26,202 bases of DNA from Methylothermaceae bacterium (GCA_027024125.1 JALVSV010000429.1:1-26202); one strand, 5' to 3'. Shown: positions 15,805 to 24,935, counted from the first letter of the stretch. Notes: generated by a model from the letters alone, not told the origin. Translations and numbers: made by a program.

Positions 15805-17169
15805 ATGTTTGACAATCTTTCCGAACGGCTGACCAAAACCCTGAAAACCATTCGTGGCCAAGGCCGGCTGACCGAAGACAATATCAAGGATACGCTCCGT
15901 GAAGTGCGGATGGCTCTGCTCGAAGCCGACGTTGCCCTTCCCGTGGTCAAGGCGTTCATCGACCGGGTCAGGGAACGTGCCTTGGGGCAGGAAGTTCAGA
16001 ACAGTCTGACGCCGGGACAGGCATTCATCAAGATCGTGCAACAGGAATTGATGGATGTCATGGGCGGGGCCAGCGAAGGGCTCAACCTCGCTACCCAACC
16101 CCCGGCGGTGATTCTGATGGCCGGTCTCCAGGGGGCCGGTAAAACCACCACAGTAGCCAAATTGGCACGTTGGCTGAAGCAGCGGGAGAAAAAAAAGGTC
16201 GCTATCGTCAGTGCTGACATTTATCGTCCTGCAGCTATCGAGCAATTGAAGACCCTGGCTGCGGACGTTGGCGTTGAATTCATTCCCTCCAGTCCTGACG
16301 AAAAGGCGGTCGATATTGCCAGGAATGCGGTCGAACATGCAAGAAAGCATCTTTTCGACGTGGTGATCATAGATACCGCCGGTCGGCTGCATATCGACGA
16401 GTCGATGATGAATGAGATCCAGGCGATCCATCAGGCGGTCAACCCGATTGAAACCTTGTTCGTGGTCGACAGCATGACGGGCCAGGACGCGGCCAATACC
16501 GCCAAGGCGTTTCATGATGCCCTGCCCCTGACCGGGGTCGTTTTGACCAAGGCCGATGGGGATGCCCGTGGCGGTGCAGCGCTTTCGATCCGCCATATCA
16601 CCGGCAAGCCGATCAAGTTCATCGGCATGGGAGAAAAGATCGAGGCCCTGGAATTGTTCCATCCCGACCGGATCGCTTCGCGTATTCTGGGTATGGGGGA
16701 CGTGCTCAGCCTGATCGAAGAAGTCGAGCGCAAGATCGACAAGAAAAAGGCGGAGAAATTCGTCAAGAAACTTCAGAAAGGTAAGGGTTTCGATCTGGAG
16801 GACATGCGTGAGCAATTGTTACAGCTCAATCAGATGGGGGGAATCTCCAAGCTGTTGGACAAGCTTCCTGGCATGGGTGAGATGCCGAAGAACGTTAAAC
16901 AGAACATCGACGACCGTGACATTGACCGGCAGATCGCCATCATCAATTCCATGACTTTGCAGGAGCGGCGTTTTCCGGCTGTGATCAACAATTCCCGCAA
17001 GAAACGCATCGCCAATGGCTCCGGGGTCAAGGTGCAGGATGTCAACCGTCTGCTCAAGCAGTTCACCCAGATGCAGAAGATGATGAAGCGGATGAAGAAA
17101 ATGAAGGGATTCGGTAAGGGGGGGCTGCCTGGTATGCCTGGCGGTGGAATGCCCAAACTGCCTTTTTGA
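15805..17169 (+). CDS. ffh: Signal recognition particle protein Ffh
   Basis: A 454-aa SRP54-type GTPase that, with 4.5S RNA, binds signal sequences of nascent membrane proteins and delivers them to FtsY. The N domain spans ~1-90. In the G domain, GLQGAGKT is at 107-114, DTAGR at 190-194 and TKAD at 248-251, with RGGAALS after it. The M domain from ~330 is Met-rich, contains the RNA-binding NSMTLQERRFPAVINNSRKKRIANGSG region and ends in a Gly/Met/Pro tail. Length equals E. coli Ffh (453). ATG 15805 is preceded by CAGGTAA. It is not followed by the common rpsP-rimM-trmD genes; moaA comes next. Confidence 0.98.
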   Translation: MFDNLSERLTKTLKTIRGQGRLTEDNIKDTLREVRMALLEADVALPVVKAFIDRVRERALGQEVQNSLTPGQAFIKIVQQELMDVMGGASEGLNLATQPPAVILMAGLQGAGKTTTVAKLARWLKQREKKKVAIVSADIYRPAAIEQLKTLAADVGVEFIPSSPDEKAVDIARNAVEHARKHLFDVVIIDTAGRLHIDESMMNEIQAIHQAVNPIETLFVVDSMTGQDAANTAKAFHDALPLTGVVLTKADGDARGGAALSIRHITGKPIKFIGMGEKIEALELFHPDRIASRILGMGDVLSLIEEVERKIDKKKAEKFVKKLQKGKGFDLEDMREQLLQLNQMGGISKLLDKLPGMGEMPKNVKQNIDDRDIDRQIAIINSMTLQERRFPAVINNSRKKRIANGSGVKVQDVNRLLKQFTQMQKMMKRMKKMKGFGKGGLPGMPGGGMPKLPF

Positions 17170-17225
17170 GGAAATGGCTTGACTGAAAAGAATCTGGTAC
17201 TTTCTGGAGCCAGTAGGATACTGCC

Positions 17226-17261
17226 ATGAATGACGCAATGACTGACCGCCTGTGGCTATAA
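17226..17261 (+). other. Possible 11-codon leader or remnant start before moaA
   Basis: AGTAGGA followed by ATG opens an 11-codon frame ([11 protein letters not shown], stop TAA at 17259-17261) that overlaps the GTG used for moaA in another frame. It has the better Shine-Dalgarno site of the two. It could be a coupling leader peptide, or the original moaA N-terminus split by a small frameshift. Confidence 0.35.
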
Positions 17262-18244
17262 GGGAACTGACCGACCGTTTTGGTCGCCGCATCACCTATC
17301 TTCGAATCTCCATCACCGACCGCTGCGATTTGCGCTGCCAGTACTGCATGGCAGAGGAGATGACCTTTCTTCCACGGGCACAGATTCTAACTCTGGAGGA
17401 AATCCATACCCTGGCCCGAGTATTCGTCGATCTCGGGGTGACCAAGATTCGGGTGACGGGAGGAGAGCCCCTGGTCAGGCGGGGTGCCGTCGATCTGATC
17501 GCCAGATTGGGCCACCTGGCATTGGACGAGTTGGTCATGACCACTAATGGCACCCGGCTGCGGCAATATGCCCGGCGTCTGGTGGAAGCTGGCGTCAGTC
17601 GGCTCAATGTCAGCCTGGACACCTTGAGGCCGGAACGTTTCCGCAGATTGACCCGGGTTGGGGAGCTACGCTATGTACTGGCAGGGATCGATGCGGCAAT
17701 TGGAGCAGGATTCAGCAGGATCAAGCTCAATACGGTGGTCATGAAAGGGCGCAATCACGACGAAACCGTGGATCTGGTCCGTTTTGCGGTGGATAAGGGT
17801 TTGGATATCAGTTTTATCGAGGAGATGCCCCTGGGAGAGATCGATGCCCGCGATCGACTGAATGATTTTTATTCTTCGGATCAGGTGCGTACCGATCTGA
17901 TCCGGGAATTCGATCTACGGCCGATTCCAGACCGAACCGGAGGGCCTTCACGTTACTGGCAAGTGGCGGGCACTGCTACCCGGGTCGGCTTTATCTCTCC
18001 CCACAGCCATAATTTCTGTGATGATTGCAACCGGGTCCGTCTGACCGTTGAAGGGCGGCTGCTATTGTGTCTGGGCAATGAGCACTCTGTGGATTTGAAA
18101 TACGTATTGAGACGCTGGCCTGGAGACGAAGAACGATTGCGGCGGACCATCGTGCGGTCCATGGAAATCAAACCGGAAAGGCACCACTTCAACCTGAAGG
18201 AAAAGCCCGTCATACTGCGCCACATGAGCGTGACAGGAGGTTGA
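17252..18244 (+). CDS. moaA: GTP 3',8-cyclase MoaA (molybdenum cofactor)
   Basis: A 330-aa radical-SAM enzyme for the first step of molybdenum cofactor synthesis, conversion of GTP to 3',8-cH2GTP. The N-terminal cluster motif is Cys25-x3-Cys29-x2-Cys32. VTGGEPLVR marks the SAM-binding region. The second, GTP-binding cluster is Cys256-x2-Cys259-x13-Cys273, with NRVRLT supplying the conserved arginines. The protein ends in Gly-Gly, as functional MoaA proteins do. The frame is closed by TGA at 17243-17245, so GTG 17252 is the only start before the conserved TDRFGRR; it has no Shine-Dalgarno site of its own. No other moa/moe genes are nearby. Confidence 0.95.
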   Translation: MAIRELTDRFGRRITYLRISITDRCDLRCQYCMAEEMTFLPRAQILTLEEIHTLARVFVDLGVTKIRVTGGEPLVRRGAVDLIARLGHLALDELVMTTNGTRLRQYARRLVEAGVSRLNVSLDTLRPERFRRLTRVGELRYVLAGIDAAIGAGFSRIKLNTVVMKGRNHDETVDLVRFAVDKGLDISFIEEMPLGEIDARDRLNDFYSSDQVRTDLIREFDLRPIPDRTGGPSRYWQVAGTATRVGFISPHSHNFCDDCNRVRLTVEGRLLLCLGNEHSVDLKYVLRRWPGDEERLRRTIVRSMEIKPERHHFNLKEKPVILRHMSVTGG

Positions 18245-18251
18245 GGTGCCT

Positions 18252-18267
18252 TGGAACCATGGTTCCA
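18252..18267. promoter_or_regulatory. Perfect 16-bp palindrome upstream of aceE
   Basis: TGGAACCATGGTTCCA is a perfect dyad 7 bp after the moaA stop and ~105 bp before aceE. It lacks a loop and T tract, so it is not a terminator; the form suits a dimeric repressor site. It does not match the PdhR operator pattern (ATTGGTnnnACCAAT). Confidence 0.4.
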
Positions 18268-18371
18268 CCGTACCCAGTATCCGGGATTATGGCGTTGGAC
18301 GGGGTGGTACCCGGTAGAATTGGGCAATTGCGTTTGGATTTGAATCAATTGGCAAATATTTTGGAGGATGT

Positions 18372-21065
18372 GTGACAGAGAATCTCGTTGCTCGCGCAGA
18401 GCCTGGATCACGGTTGTTTGAAGACACCGATCCTGAGGAAACACGGGAATGGATCGAAGCCCTGCAGGCGGTATTACAGGCGCAAGGGGGGAGCAGGGCG
18501 CATTATCTGATCGAGCGTTTGATCGATGAGGCAAGGCGATCAGGAATCAGTATTCCCTTTTCTGCCTCGACGGCCTATATCAACACCATTCCGCCGCATC
18601 TGCAGAAACCCTGCCCTGGCGATTTGGCGATCGAGCGCAGGATTCGCTCCTATGTCCGCTGGAATGCCATGGCGATGGTGGTGCAGGCCAATCGCAAATC
18701 CACCGAGTATGGCGGACACATCGCCACTTTTGCTTCTGCAGCGACCCTTTATGAAGTGGGTTTCAACCATTTCTTCCGAGCCCCGAATGATCAGTTTGGC
18801 GGTGATCTGGTGTTTTTCCAGGGGCATGCCTCTCCTGGCATCTACGCCAGAGCATTTCTGGAGGGCCGGCTGACCGAAGAACAACTACAAAACTTCCGCT
18901 GTGAAGTGAAGGGCAAGGGCCTGTCCTCCTATCCCCATCCCTGGTTGATGCCGGATTTCTGGCAATTTCCAACGGTTTCCATGGGGTTGGGGCCATTGAT
19001 GGCCATCTATCAGGCCCGATTCATGCGTTATCTCCATGATCGGGGGCTGGCCGATACAGAGGGACGTAAGGTCTGGTGTTTCTGTGGTGATGGCGAGATG
19101 GACGAACCCGAGTCGGTTGGGGCGCTTTCCCTGGCAGGACGGGAACGTCTCGACAACCTGATTTTTGTGATCAATTGCAATCTCCAGCGGCTCGATGGTC
19201 CGGTGCGTGGTGATGGCAAGATCATCCAGGAGCTGGAAGGTCTGTTCCGCGGTGCCGGCTGGAATGTGATCAAGGTGATCTGGGGTTCGCGTTGGGATCC
19301 GCTACTGGCACAAGATACCCATGGATTGTTAAAGAAGCGCATGGAAGAAGTGGTGGATGGGGAATATCAGACCTACAAGGCCAAGGACGGGGCCTATGTG
19401 CGCAAACATTTTTTCGGTAAATATCCCGAATTGCTGGAGATGGTGGCCAATATGTCCGATCAGGAAATATTCCGTCTTGAGCGGGGTGGCCACGATCCCA
19501 GAAAGGTCTATGCTGCCTATGCCGCTGCGATGGAATACACCGGTCAGCCCACGGTGATTCTGGCCAAGACCATCAAAGGCTATGGAATGGGTGAGGCTGG
19601 TGAAGGCCGGATGGGGGCGCACCAGCAAAAGAAGCTCGAGGAGAAGGTGCTGCGCCAGTTCCGCGACCGTTTTGATATTCCGATTCCGGACGAGAAACTG
19701 GGTGATGCGCCATTTTACAAGCCTGCCACGAACAGTCCGGAACTGGAATACCTGCATGAACGCCGCAGGGAACTGGGGGGGTATCTTCCCCAACGCCGCA
19801 GACAATCACATGTTGGGTTGTCGATTCCGGACGTAAAGCCCTTCGATTTCGCCTTCAAGGGGACCGGTGACAGAGAAATGTCCACAACCATGGTATTTGT
19901 GCGCATCCTGGCAGGATTGATGCGTGACAAGGGGCTGGGCAAGCACGTGGTACCCATCGTTCCTGATGAAGCACGGACCTTCGGGATGGAGGGTCTGTTT
20001 CGTCAGTACGGGATCTATTCCCACGTTGGACAGCTCTATGAACCCGAGGATGCTGGTCAGATCAACTATTACCGGGAAGATACCAAAGGTCAGATTCTTG
20101 AGGAAGGCATCAACGAGGCTGGCGCCATGAGCGACTGGATCGCTGCGGCGACCTCTTACAGCAACCATGATATGCCCATGGTGCCGTTCTATATCTACTA
20201 TTCAATGTTTGGCTATCAGCGGGTGGGTGATCTGTGCTGGGCCGCCGGGGACATGCAGTCGCGTGGTTTCCTGATGGGTGGGACGGCTGGGAGAACCACC
20301 CTGGCTGGTGAAGGTCTCCAGCACCAGGATGGTCACAACTTGCTGTTTTTCTCAGCAGTTCCAAATTGTGTGGCTTATGACCCCTGTTTCGGTTATGAGC
20401 TGGCGGTGATCATTCGCGAGGGCCTGCGGCGCATGATCCAAGAGGGGGAAAACGTCTATTTCTACCTCACTGTGATGAATGAGAACTATCCTCATCCGGC
20501 GTTACCGGATGGTGTGGAGGATGGAATCCTCAAAGGGATGTATCGTCTCTCCGGCAGTGGCAGGAAGGCACGGATACAACTCATGGGTAGTGGTACGATT
20601 CTCAGGGAAGTGATTGCCGCCGCCGACATGCTGCAACAGGATTTCGCCATTGCTGCCGATGTCTGGAGTGTCACCAGCTTCTCCGAACTTCACCGGGATG
20701 GGGTGCAGGCCCACCGGTGGAATCAGCGTCATCCCGGCAGCCGTACGGTCAAGAAGGCCTATGTCACCCGGTGTCTGGAGAAAACCCAGGGCCCGGTACT
20801 GGTGGCAACTGACTACATTCGTACTCACGCCGAGCAGATTCGCCAGTTCGTACCCGGATCCTACTATGTGTTAGGTACCGATGGCTATGGGCGAAGCGAT
20901 GTTCGCAAGGAGCTGCGGGAATTTTTCGAGGTTGACCGTCATACCATCGTGGTGAGTGCGCTCAAAGCGCTCGCAGACGATGGAGACGTCGATGTCAAGA
21001 CGGTTAAGGAAGCCATTGCCAAATACGGAATCGATCCGGACAAACCGTATCCAGCCACGGTTTAG
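18372..21065 (+). CDS. aceE: Pyruvate dehydrogenase E1 component (homodimeric type)
   Basis: An 897-aa thiamine-diphosphate enzyme that decarboxylates pyruvate and acetylates the E2 lipoyl group. Length and motifs match E. coli AceE (887 aa). The N-terminal region has TPYINTIPP-like AYINTIPPHLQ and STEYGGHIATFASAATLYEVGFNHFF. The ThDP/Mg motif begins GDGEMDEPES at 239-248 and closes with NCNLQRLDGPV at 268-278. EARTFGMEGLFRQYGIYS and EGINEAGAMSDW in the second half are also diagnostic. The start is GTG 18372 with GGAGG (18363-18367) 4 nt upstream; no in-frame ATG is close. It is first in the pdh cluster, but a strong terminator separates it from aceF. Confidence 0.98.
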   Translation: MTENLVARAEPGSRLFEDTDPEETREWIEALQAVLQAQGGSRAHYLIERLIDEARRSGISIPFSASTAYINTIPPHLQKPCPGDLAIERRIRSYVRWNAMAMVVQANRKSTEYGGHIATFASAATLYEVGFNHFFRAPNDQFGGDLVFFQGHASPGIYARAFLEGRLTEEQLQNFRCEVKGKGLSSYPHPWLMPDFWQFPTVSMGLGPLMAIYQARFMRYLHDRGLADTEGRKVWCFCGDGEMDEPESVGALSLAGRERLDNLIFVINCNLQRLDGPVRGDGKIIQELEGLFRGAGWNVIKVIWGSRWDPLLAQDTHGLLKKRMEEVVDGEYQTYKAKDGAYVRKHFFGKYPELLEMVANMSDQEIFRLERGGHDPRKVYAAYAAAMEYTGQPTVILAKTIKGYGMGEAGEGRMGAHQQKKLEEKVLRQFRDRFDIPIPDEKLGDAPFYKPATNSPELEYLHERRRELGGYLPQRRRQSHVGLSIPDVKPFDFAFKGTGDREMSTTMVFVRILAGLMRDKGLGKHVVPIVPDEARTFGMEGLFRQYGIYSHVGQLYEPEDAGQINYYREDTKGQILEEGINEAGAMSDWIAAATSYSNHDMPMVPFYIYYSMFGYQRVGDLCWAAGDMQSRGFLMGGTAGRTTLAGEGLQHQDGHNLLFFSAVPNCVAYDPCFGYELAVIIREGLRRMIQEGENVYFYLTVMNENYPHPALPDGVEDGILKGMYRLSGSGRKARIQLMGSGTILREVIAAADMLQQDFAIAADVWSVTSFSELHRDGVQAHRWNQRHPGSRTVKKAYVTRCLEKTQGPVLVATDYIRTHAEQIRQFVPGSYYVLGTDGYGRSDVRKELREFFEVDRHTIVVSALKALADDGDVDVKTVKEAIAKYGIDPDKPYPATV

Positions 21066-21085
21066 ATAACTGGCAGAAACAGTCC

Positions 21086-21125
21086 ATGCCGAAGATCCTG
21101 GAAGCGGGATCTTCGGCATTTTGTT
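21086..21125 (+). terminator. Terminator between aceE and aceF
   Basis: A perfect 13-bp stem, ATGCCGAAGATCC (21086-21098) with GGATCTTCGGCAT (21107-21119), an 8-nt loop, and TTTGTT after it. It begins 21 bp past the aceE stop and 80 bp before aceF. Confidence 0.88.
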
Positions 21126-21167
21126 AAACTCGCGCAAATAACAAGCAAACATTCACGGGGTAACAGG

Positions 21168-22457
21168 GTGAGTCAGGAAATGGAAATTTACGTCCCCCCG
21201 CTGGGGGATGTGGATGAAGTCGACGTCATCGAGGTATTGGTCCAGCCTGGGGATCAGGTGGAACAGGATACTCCTTTGATCACGCTGGAAAGCGACAAGG
21301 CAACCATGGAAGTTCCATCGCCGCAACCAGGGGTGATCAAGGATGTCTTGGTGAAGGTTGGAGACAAGGTCAAGGAGGGCGTCCCCATCGTCCGTCTCGA
21401 CGCAAAGGGAGAAACGGTAGCCGCCACCCCAGGCGCCGAGGTTCCAGCCGAGAGTCCAACTCAAATTGAAGAACCCAGGGTGACCGAAGCACCTGCGCCC
21501 ATCAGGGAAGAACCCAAGGCCGAGCCTGCGCCACCACAGGTTGAAACGGCTTCTGGCGCACTTCCCTATGCCAGCCCATCGGTTCGGAAGTTTGCCCGCA
21601 AACTGGGCGTGGACCTGAACCAGGTGAGCGGTTCCGGCCCCAAAGGCCGGATTCTCAAAGAGGACGTGGAAGCCTTTGTCAAGGCGCAGCTACAGGAGGG
21701 GGCGGCGCCAGTGGCAGGTGTGGGTATTCCCCCGGTTCCTGCGGTCGACTTTGCCAAATTCGGACCGATAGAAGAACAAGCCCTGTCACGCATCAAGCGC
21801 CGGAGTGGGCCCCATCTTCAGAGAGCATGGCTCAATGCCCCCCAGGTGACCCAGCATCACGAAGTGGATATTTCCGATCTGGAGGACTTCCGTCAGTCAC
21901 TCAAACCGGAAGCCGACCAGCGCGGCGTCAAATTGACCCCCCTGGCCTTCATTCTCAAAGTGCTGCCTGTGGCCTTGAAGGAGTTTCCGGGCTTCAATGC
22001 GTCACTTTCTCCCGATGGCCAGAGTTTGATCCTCAAGCGTTATTATCATATCGGGGTTGCGGTCGCCACGCCCGATGGCCTTGTGGTTCCGGTGATTCGT
22101 GACGTGGACCAAAAAGGGGTCTGGGAACTGGGTGAAGAGCTGGCTGAGGTCAGCGCCAGGGCGCGGGCGGGAAAATTGACCCCCGACGACCTTCAGGGCG
22201 GTTGTTTCTCTGTATCCAGTCTGGGCGGCATCGGCGGGACTTTTTTCACACCCATCGTCAATGTTCCCGAAGTGGCGATTCTCGGCCTCTCCAGGGCACG
22301 GATGCAACCGGTATGGAATGGAGTGGAATTTACTCCCAGGCTGATGTTGCCGATATCGCTGTCCTATGATCACCGGGTGATCGATGGAGCCGAAGGAGCA
22401 CGGTTCGTGGTCCGTTTCGGGCAACTTCTCAGTGACATGCGGCGCTTGGTTTTGTAA
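21168..22457 (+). CDS. aceF: Dihydrolipoamide acetyltransferase (pyruvate dehydrogenase E2)
   Basis: A 429-aa E2 core protein that transfers the acetyl group from lipoyl to CoA. A single lipoyl domain spans ~5-78 with the modified Lys44 in SDKATMEVPS. A flexible Pro/Ala/Glu linker (~88-130) follows. The E1/E3-binding domain is at ~133-175 (ASPSVRKFARKLGVDL...GPKGRILKEDV), and the catalytic CAT domain ends with HRVIDG at 402-407. E. coli AceF has three lipoyl domains, so this is a short, one-domain version, common in other gammaproteobacteria and no sign of truncation. The start is GTG 21168 with GGGGT upstream; ATG 21180 is in frame but too close to its AGGA. lpdA follows after 14 bp. Confidence 0.97.
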   Translation: MSQEMEIYVPPLGDVDEVDVIEVLVQPGDQVEQDTPLITLESDKATMEVPSPQPGVIKDVLVKVGDKVKEGVPIVRLDAKGETVAATPGAEVPAESPTQIEEPRVTEAPAPIREEPKAEPAPPQVETASGALPYASPSVRKFARKLGVDLNQVSGSGPKGRILKEDVEAFVKAQLQEGAAPVAGVGIPPVPAVDFAKFGPIEEQALSRIKRRSGPHLQRAWLNAPQVTQHHEVDISDLEDFRQSLKPEADQRGVKLTPLAFILKVLPVALKEFPGFNASLSPDGQSLILKRYYHIGVAVATPDGLVVPVIRDVDQKGVWELGEELAEVSARARAGKLTPDDLQGGCFSVSSLGGIGGTFFTPIVNVPEVAILGLSRARMQPVWNGVEFTPRLMLPISLSYDHRVIDGAEGARFVVRFGQLLSDMRRLVL

Positions 22458-22471
22458 AGGAGAGGACAATC

Positions 22472-23884
22472 ATGACAACGCAAACCGAGGTTTTGATATT
22501 GGGGGCGGGCCCTGGTGGTTACACTGCAGCTTTTCGAGCCGCCGATCTGGGCAAACAGGTTACTTTGGTGGAACGCTATTCGGTCCTGGGAGGGGTATGT
22601 CTCAACGTGGGGTGTATTCCTTCCAAGGCCCTGCTGCATATGGCAGAACTGATCTATGAGGCCAAGGGCTGCGCTTCCAAGGGTATCGATTTCGGACAGC
22701 CCAAGATCGATCTCGACAAGGTCAGGGCCTGGAAGGAACGGGTGGTCAAGACCCTCAATACGGGACTTTCCGGCCTGGCGAAGCAACGCCAGGTCGCAGT
22801 GGTGCAAGGGCTTGGGCGTTTCGTCTCGGAAAACGAGATCGAAGTGGATGGCCCTGAAGGTACACAAAGTATTCGATTCCAACAGGCCATCATCGCTGCC
22901 GGCTCACGGCCGGTGAGTTTGCCCGGTTGGCCTCAGGATCCGCGAATCATGGATTCGACAGGCGCTTTGGCGCTTGAGGAGATACCAGAATCCCTGCTGG
23001 TTGTCGGTGGCGGTGTGATCGGTCTCGAAATGGCTTGTGTTTATCACGCCCTGGGTTCGAAGATCTCCGTGGTGGAGCTGGCGGATCAGATTCTGCCGGG
23101 AGTGGACAATGATCTGATCCGGCCGCTTCAACAGATGATCGGTAAGCGCTATGAAAATATCTGGGTCAGTACCAAAGTGACTTCGGTCGAGGTTGGAGAG
23201 GCTGGTATCGAAGTGAATTTCGAGGGGGACAATGTTCCCGAAAAGCAGCGCTTTGATCGAGTCCTCGTTTCGGTTGGCAGGCGGCCCAATAGCGATCTGC
23301 TGAATCTTGAGGCGGCAGGGGTCAAAACCGATGATCGGGGTTACATTACGGTCGACGACAGAATGTGTACCAGCGTGCCTCACATTTATGCCATCGGGGA
23401 TATCGTCGGCAATCCCATGCTGGCCCACAAAGCAAGTCACGAAGGAAAAGTGGCGGCAGAGGTGGTTTGTGGAGAGTCAGTGGCTTTCCAGGCGCTCACC
23501 ATTCCAGCAGTGGCCTATACCAATCCTGAAGTGGCTTGGATGGGCAGGAGTGAATCCGAGCTGAAGGCTGAGGGAATCGACTATGACAAAGCGGTCTTTC
23601 CCTGGGCTGCCAGCGGCAGAGCGCTGGCCATGGGGAGAAGGGAAGGGTTGACCAAACTGCTCAGCGATAAGAAGACAGGGCGTATTCTTGGGGCGGGAAT
23701 CGTCGGGCCCCACGCCGGTGAATTGATTTCGGAAGCCGTGCTGGCACTGGAGATGGGGGCAGATATCGAGGATCTGGCCCTTACCATTCATCCGCACCCG
23801 ACCCTGTCGGAGACCTTGATGTTTGCAGCCGAAATGATTGACGGTTCCATCACCGATCTATATCTTGGTAAGAAAACCACTTGA
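22472..23884 (+). CDS. lpdA: Dihydrolipoyl dehydrogenase (E3)
   Basis: A 470-aa FAD flavoenzyme that reoxidises dihydrolipoamide and reduces NAD+, shared by 2-oxoacid dehydrogenase complexes. FAD-binding GAGPGGYTAA is at 11-20. The redox disulfide is Cys43/Cys48 in GGVCLNVGCIPSK. The NAD-binding GGGVIGLEM lies near 180, and AIGDIVGNPMLAHKA is the second FAD contact. The C-terminal catalytic dyad is His442 and Glu447 in HPHPTLSE. There is no N-terminal lipoyl domain, unlike some E3 proteins. ATG 22472 has AGGAGAGG upstream. It is placed right after aceF, and its TGA overlaps an alternative TTG start of the next gene. Confidence 0.98.
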   Translation: MTTQTEVLILGAGPGGYTAAFRAADLGKQVTLVERYSVLGGVCLNVGCIPSKALLHMAELIYEAKGCASKGIDFGQPKIDLDKVRAWKERVVKTLNTGLSGLAKQRQVAVVQGLGRFVSENEIEVDGPEGTQSIRFQQAIIAAGSRPVSLPGWPQDPRIMDSTGALALEEIPESLLVVGGGVIGLEMACVYHALGSKISVVELADQILPGVDNDLIRPLQQMIGKRYENIWVSTKVTSVEVGEAGIEVNFEGDNVPEKQRFDRVLVSVGRRPNSDLLNLEAAGVKTDDRGYITVDDRMCTSVPHIYAIGDIVGNPMLAHKASHEGKVAAEVVCGESVAFQALTIPAVAYTNPEVAWMGRSESELKAEGIDYDKAVFPWAASGRALAMGRREGLTKLLSDKKTGRILGAGIVGPHAGELISEAVLALEMGADIEDLALTIHPHPTLSETLMFAAEMIDGSITDLYLGKKTT

Positions 23885-23895
23885 GGACCACGAGC

Positions 23896-24705
23896 GTGGA
23901 GACAGTGGAGCTGAACTGCAAGCGCTTCGGGAATGAAGGGCCACCTCTGGTGGTTCTGCATGGCCTGTTTGGTGCCGGGCGCAATTGGTATTCGCTGGCC
24001 CAACGACTGGCCGATGAGTTTCAGGTCCTGGTTCCAGATCTTCGTGGTCATGGCGAGTCACCTTCTGTGCCACCACTGGATTATCCGAACATGGCAGCTG
24101 ATCTGATTGCCCTGTTGGACAGGGAGGGGTTGGAATCTGCCCATTTTCTGGGTCATAGCATGGGTGGTAAGGCTGCCATGACGGCTGCCTTGAACTATCC
24201 TGACCGCCTGGACAAATTGGTCGTGGTAGACATTGCACCGGTGCATTATTCCCACAGCTTTGATCATGTCATTGAAGCCCTCAGATCTATGCCCTTGGGG
24301 GAGATCCAAAGCCGTCGGGAGGCTGGTGAATGGTTGAGCCAGCGGATCGAGAATCCGGTGATCTGCCAGTTCCTTTTGCAGAACCTGGTGGCAGAAAACG
24401 AACATTACCACTGGCGTATCGATCTCGATTTGCTCAGCCAGGCGCTGCCTGGCATCGTCAGTTTCCCTCACGATGTAAAGATCCGGCCATTCGAGGGTCC
24501 GACCTTGTTCATTGCCGGTGGATTGTCCGAATACATCAAACCCCAGTATCATCAGGCGATTCGTGCTTTGTTTCCCCATGCCTGCATCCAGACCATCGAA
24601 CATGCAGGGCATTGGGTGCATATCGACCAACCGGAAGCCTTTGAATCGGTTGTGCGCTGTTTTCTGCGGCCCAATTGTACCCTGGAGAATCAGCAGGAAA
24701 TGTGA
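23896..24705 (+). CDS. YbfF-like alpha/beta-hydrolase esterase
   Basis: A 269-aa cytoplasmic alpha/beta hydrolase close to E. coli YbfF. The oxyanion region is LHGLFGAGRNW at 21-31. PDLRGHGES is at 47-55, and the nucleophile elbow GHSMGGKAAM has Ser88. The acid is probably Asp112 in VDIAPVHY, the position used in YbfF, and the His is His239 in HAGHWVH. I prefer GTG 23896 because TTGAGGA supplies a Shine-Dalgarno site ~9 nt upstream and the YbfF-like start follows at once; TTG 23881, overlapping the lpdA stop, is in frame but lacks one. It is probably co-transcribed with aceF-lpdA. The natural substrate is unknown; family members hydrolyse short acyl esters and thioesters. Confidence 0.88.
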   Translation: METVELNCKRFGNEGPPLVVLHGLFGAGRNWYSLAQRLADEFQVLVPDLRGHGESPSVPPLDYPNMAADLIALLDREGLESAHFLGHSMGGKAAMTAALNYPDRLDKLVVVDIAPVHYSHSFDHVIEALRSMPLGEIQSRREAGEWLSQRIENPVICQFLLQNLVAENEHYHWRIDLDLLSQALPGIVSFPHDVKIRPFEGPTLFIAGGLSEYIKPQYHQAIRALFPHACIQTIEHAGHWVHIDQPEAFESVVRCFLRPNCTLENQQEM

Positions 24706-24908
24706 CAGGCGCCCACGTGAGACGGCAGGGCCGTGTCATTTAACCCGTTAAGGATTGATCGAAGAGGCTTGTTGCTGATTTGCAGGCATTTCCAGAAATG
24801 AGGCCGGGAGGGATCGATGGCGGTTTTCCAAACTGACCACGCCCTTAGGTCGATGGCTGAGTTCCGGAGACAGTGACCAAGATTCCATAGGTTTCCTTCG
24901 GTATTTTC
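24706..24908. other. Intergenic region between the esterase and motY-like genes
   Basis: About 200 bp with no supported gene. An ACGGC-AGG-GCCGT hairpin just after the esterase stop could be a weak terminator, but it lacks a T tract. Confidence 0.4.
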
Positions 24909-24935
24909 TAAAGCCGGCCGGAATTCGACCGATAC
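24909..24935 (+). promoter_or_regulatory. Sigma-28 (FliA) promoter of the motY-like gene
   Basis: TAAAGCCG (24909-24916), an 11-bp spacer and ACCGATAC (24928-24935) match the flagellar sigma consensus in both boxes and in spacing, and resemble the fliC promoter at 8539. The expected start point near 24942 leaves too little leader for ATG 24951, which favours ATG 24969. Confidence 0.85.

Noticed and set aside
17953..18534. 193-codon minus-strand frame across the moaA/aceE junction
   Set aside because: Overlaps two certain genes and has no family features.
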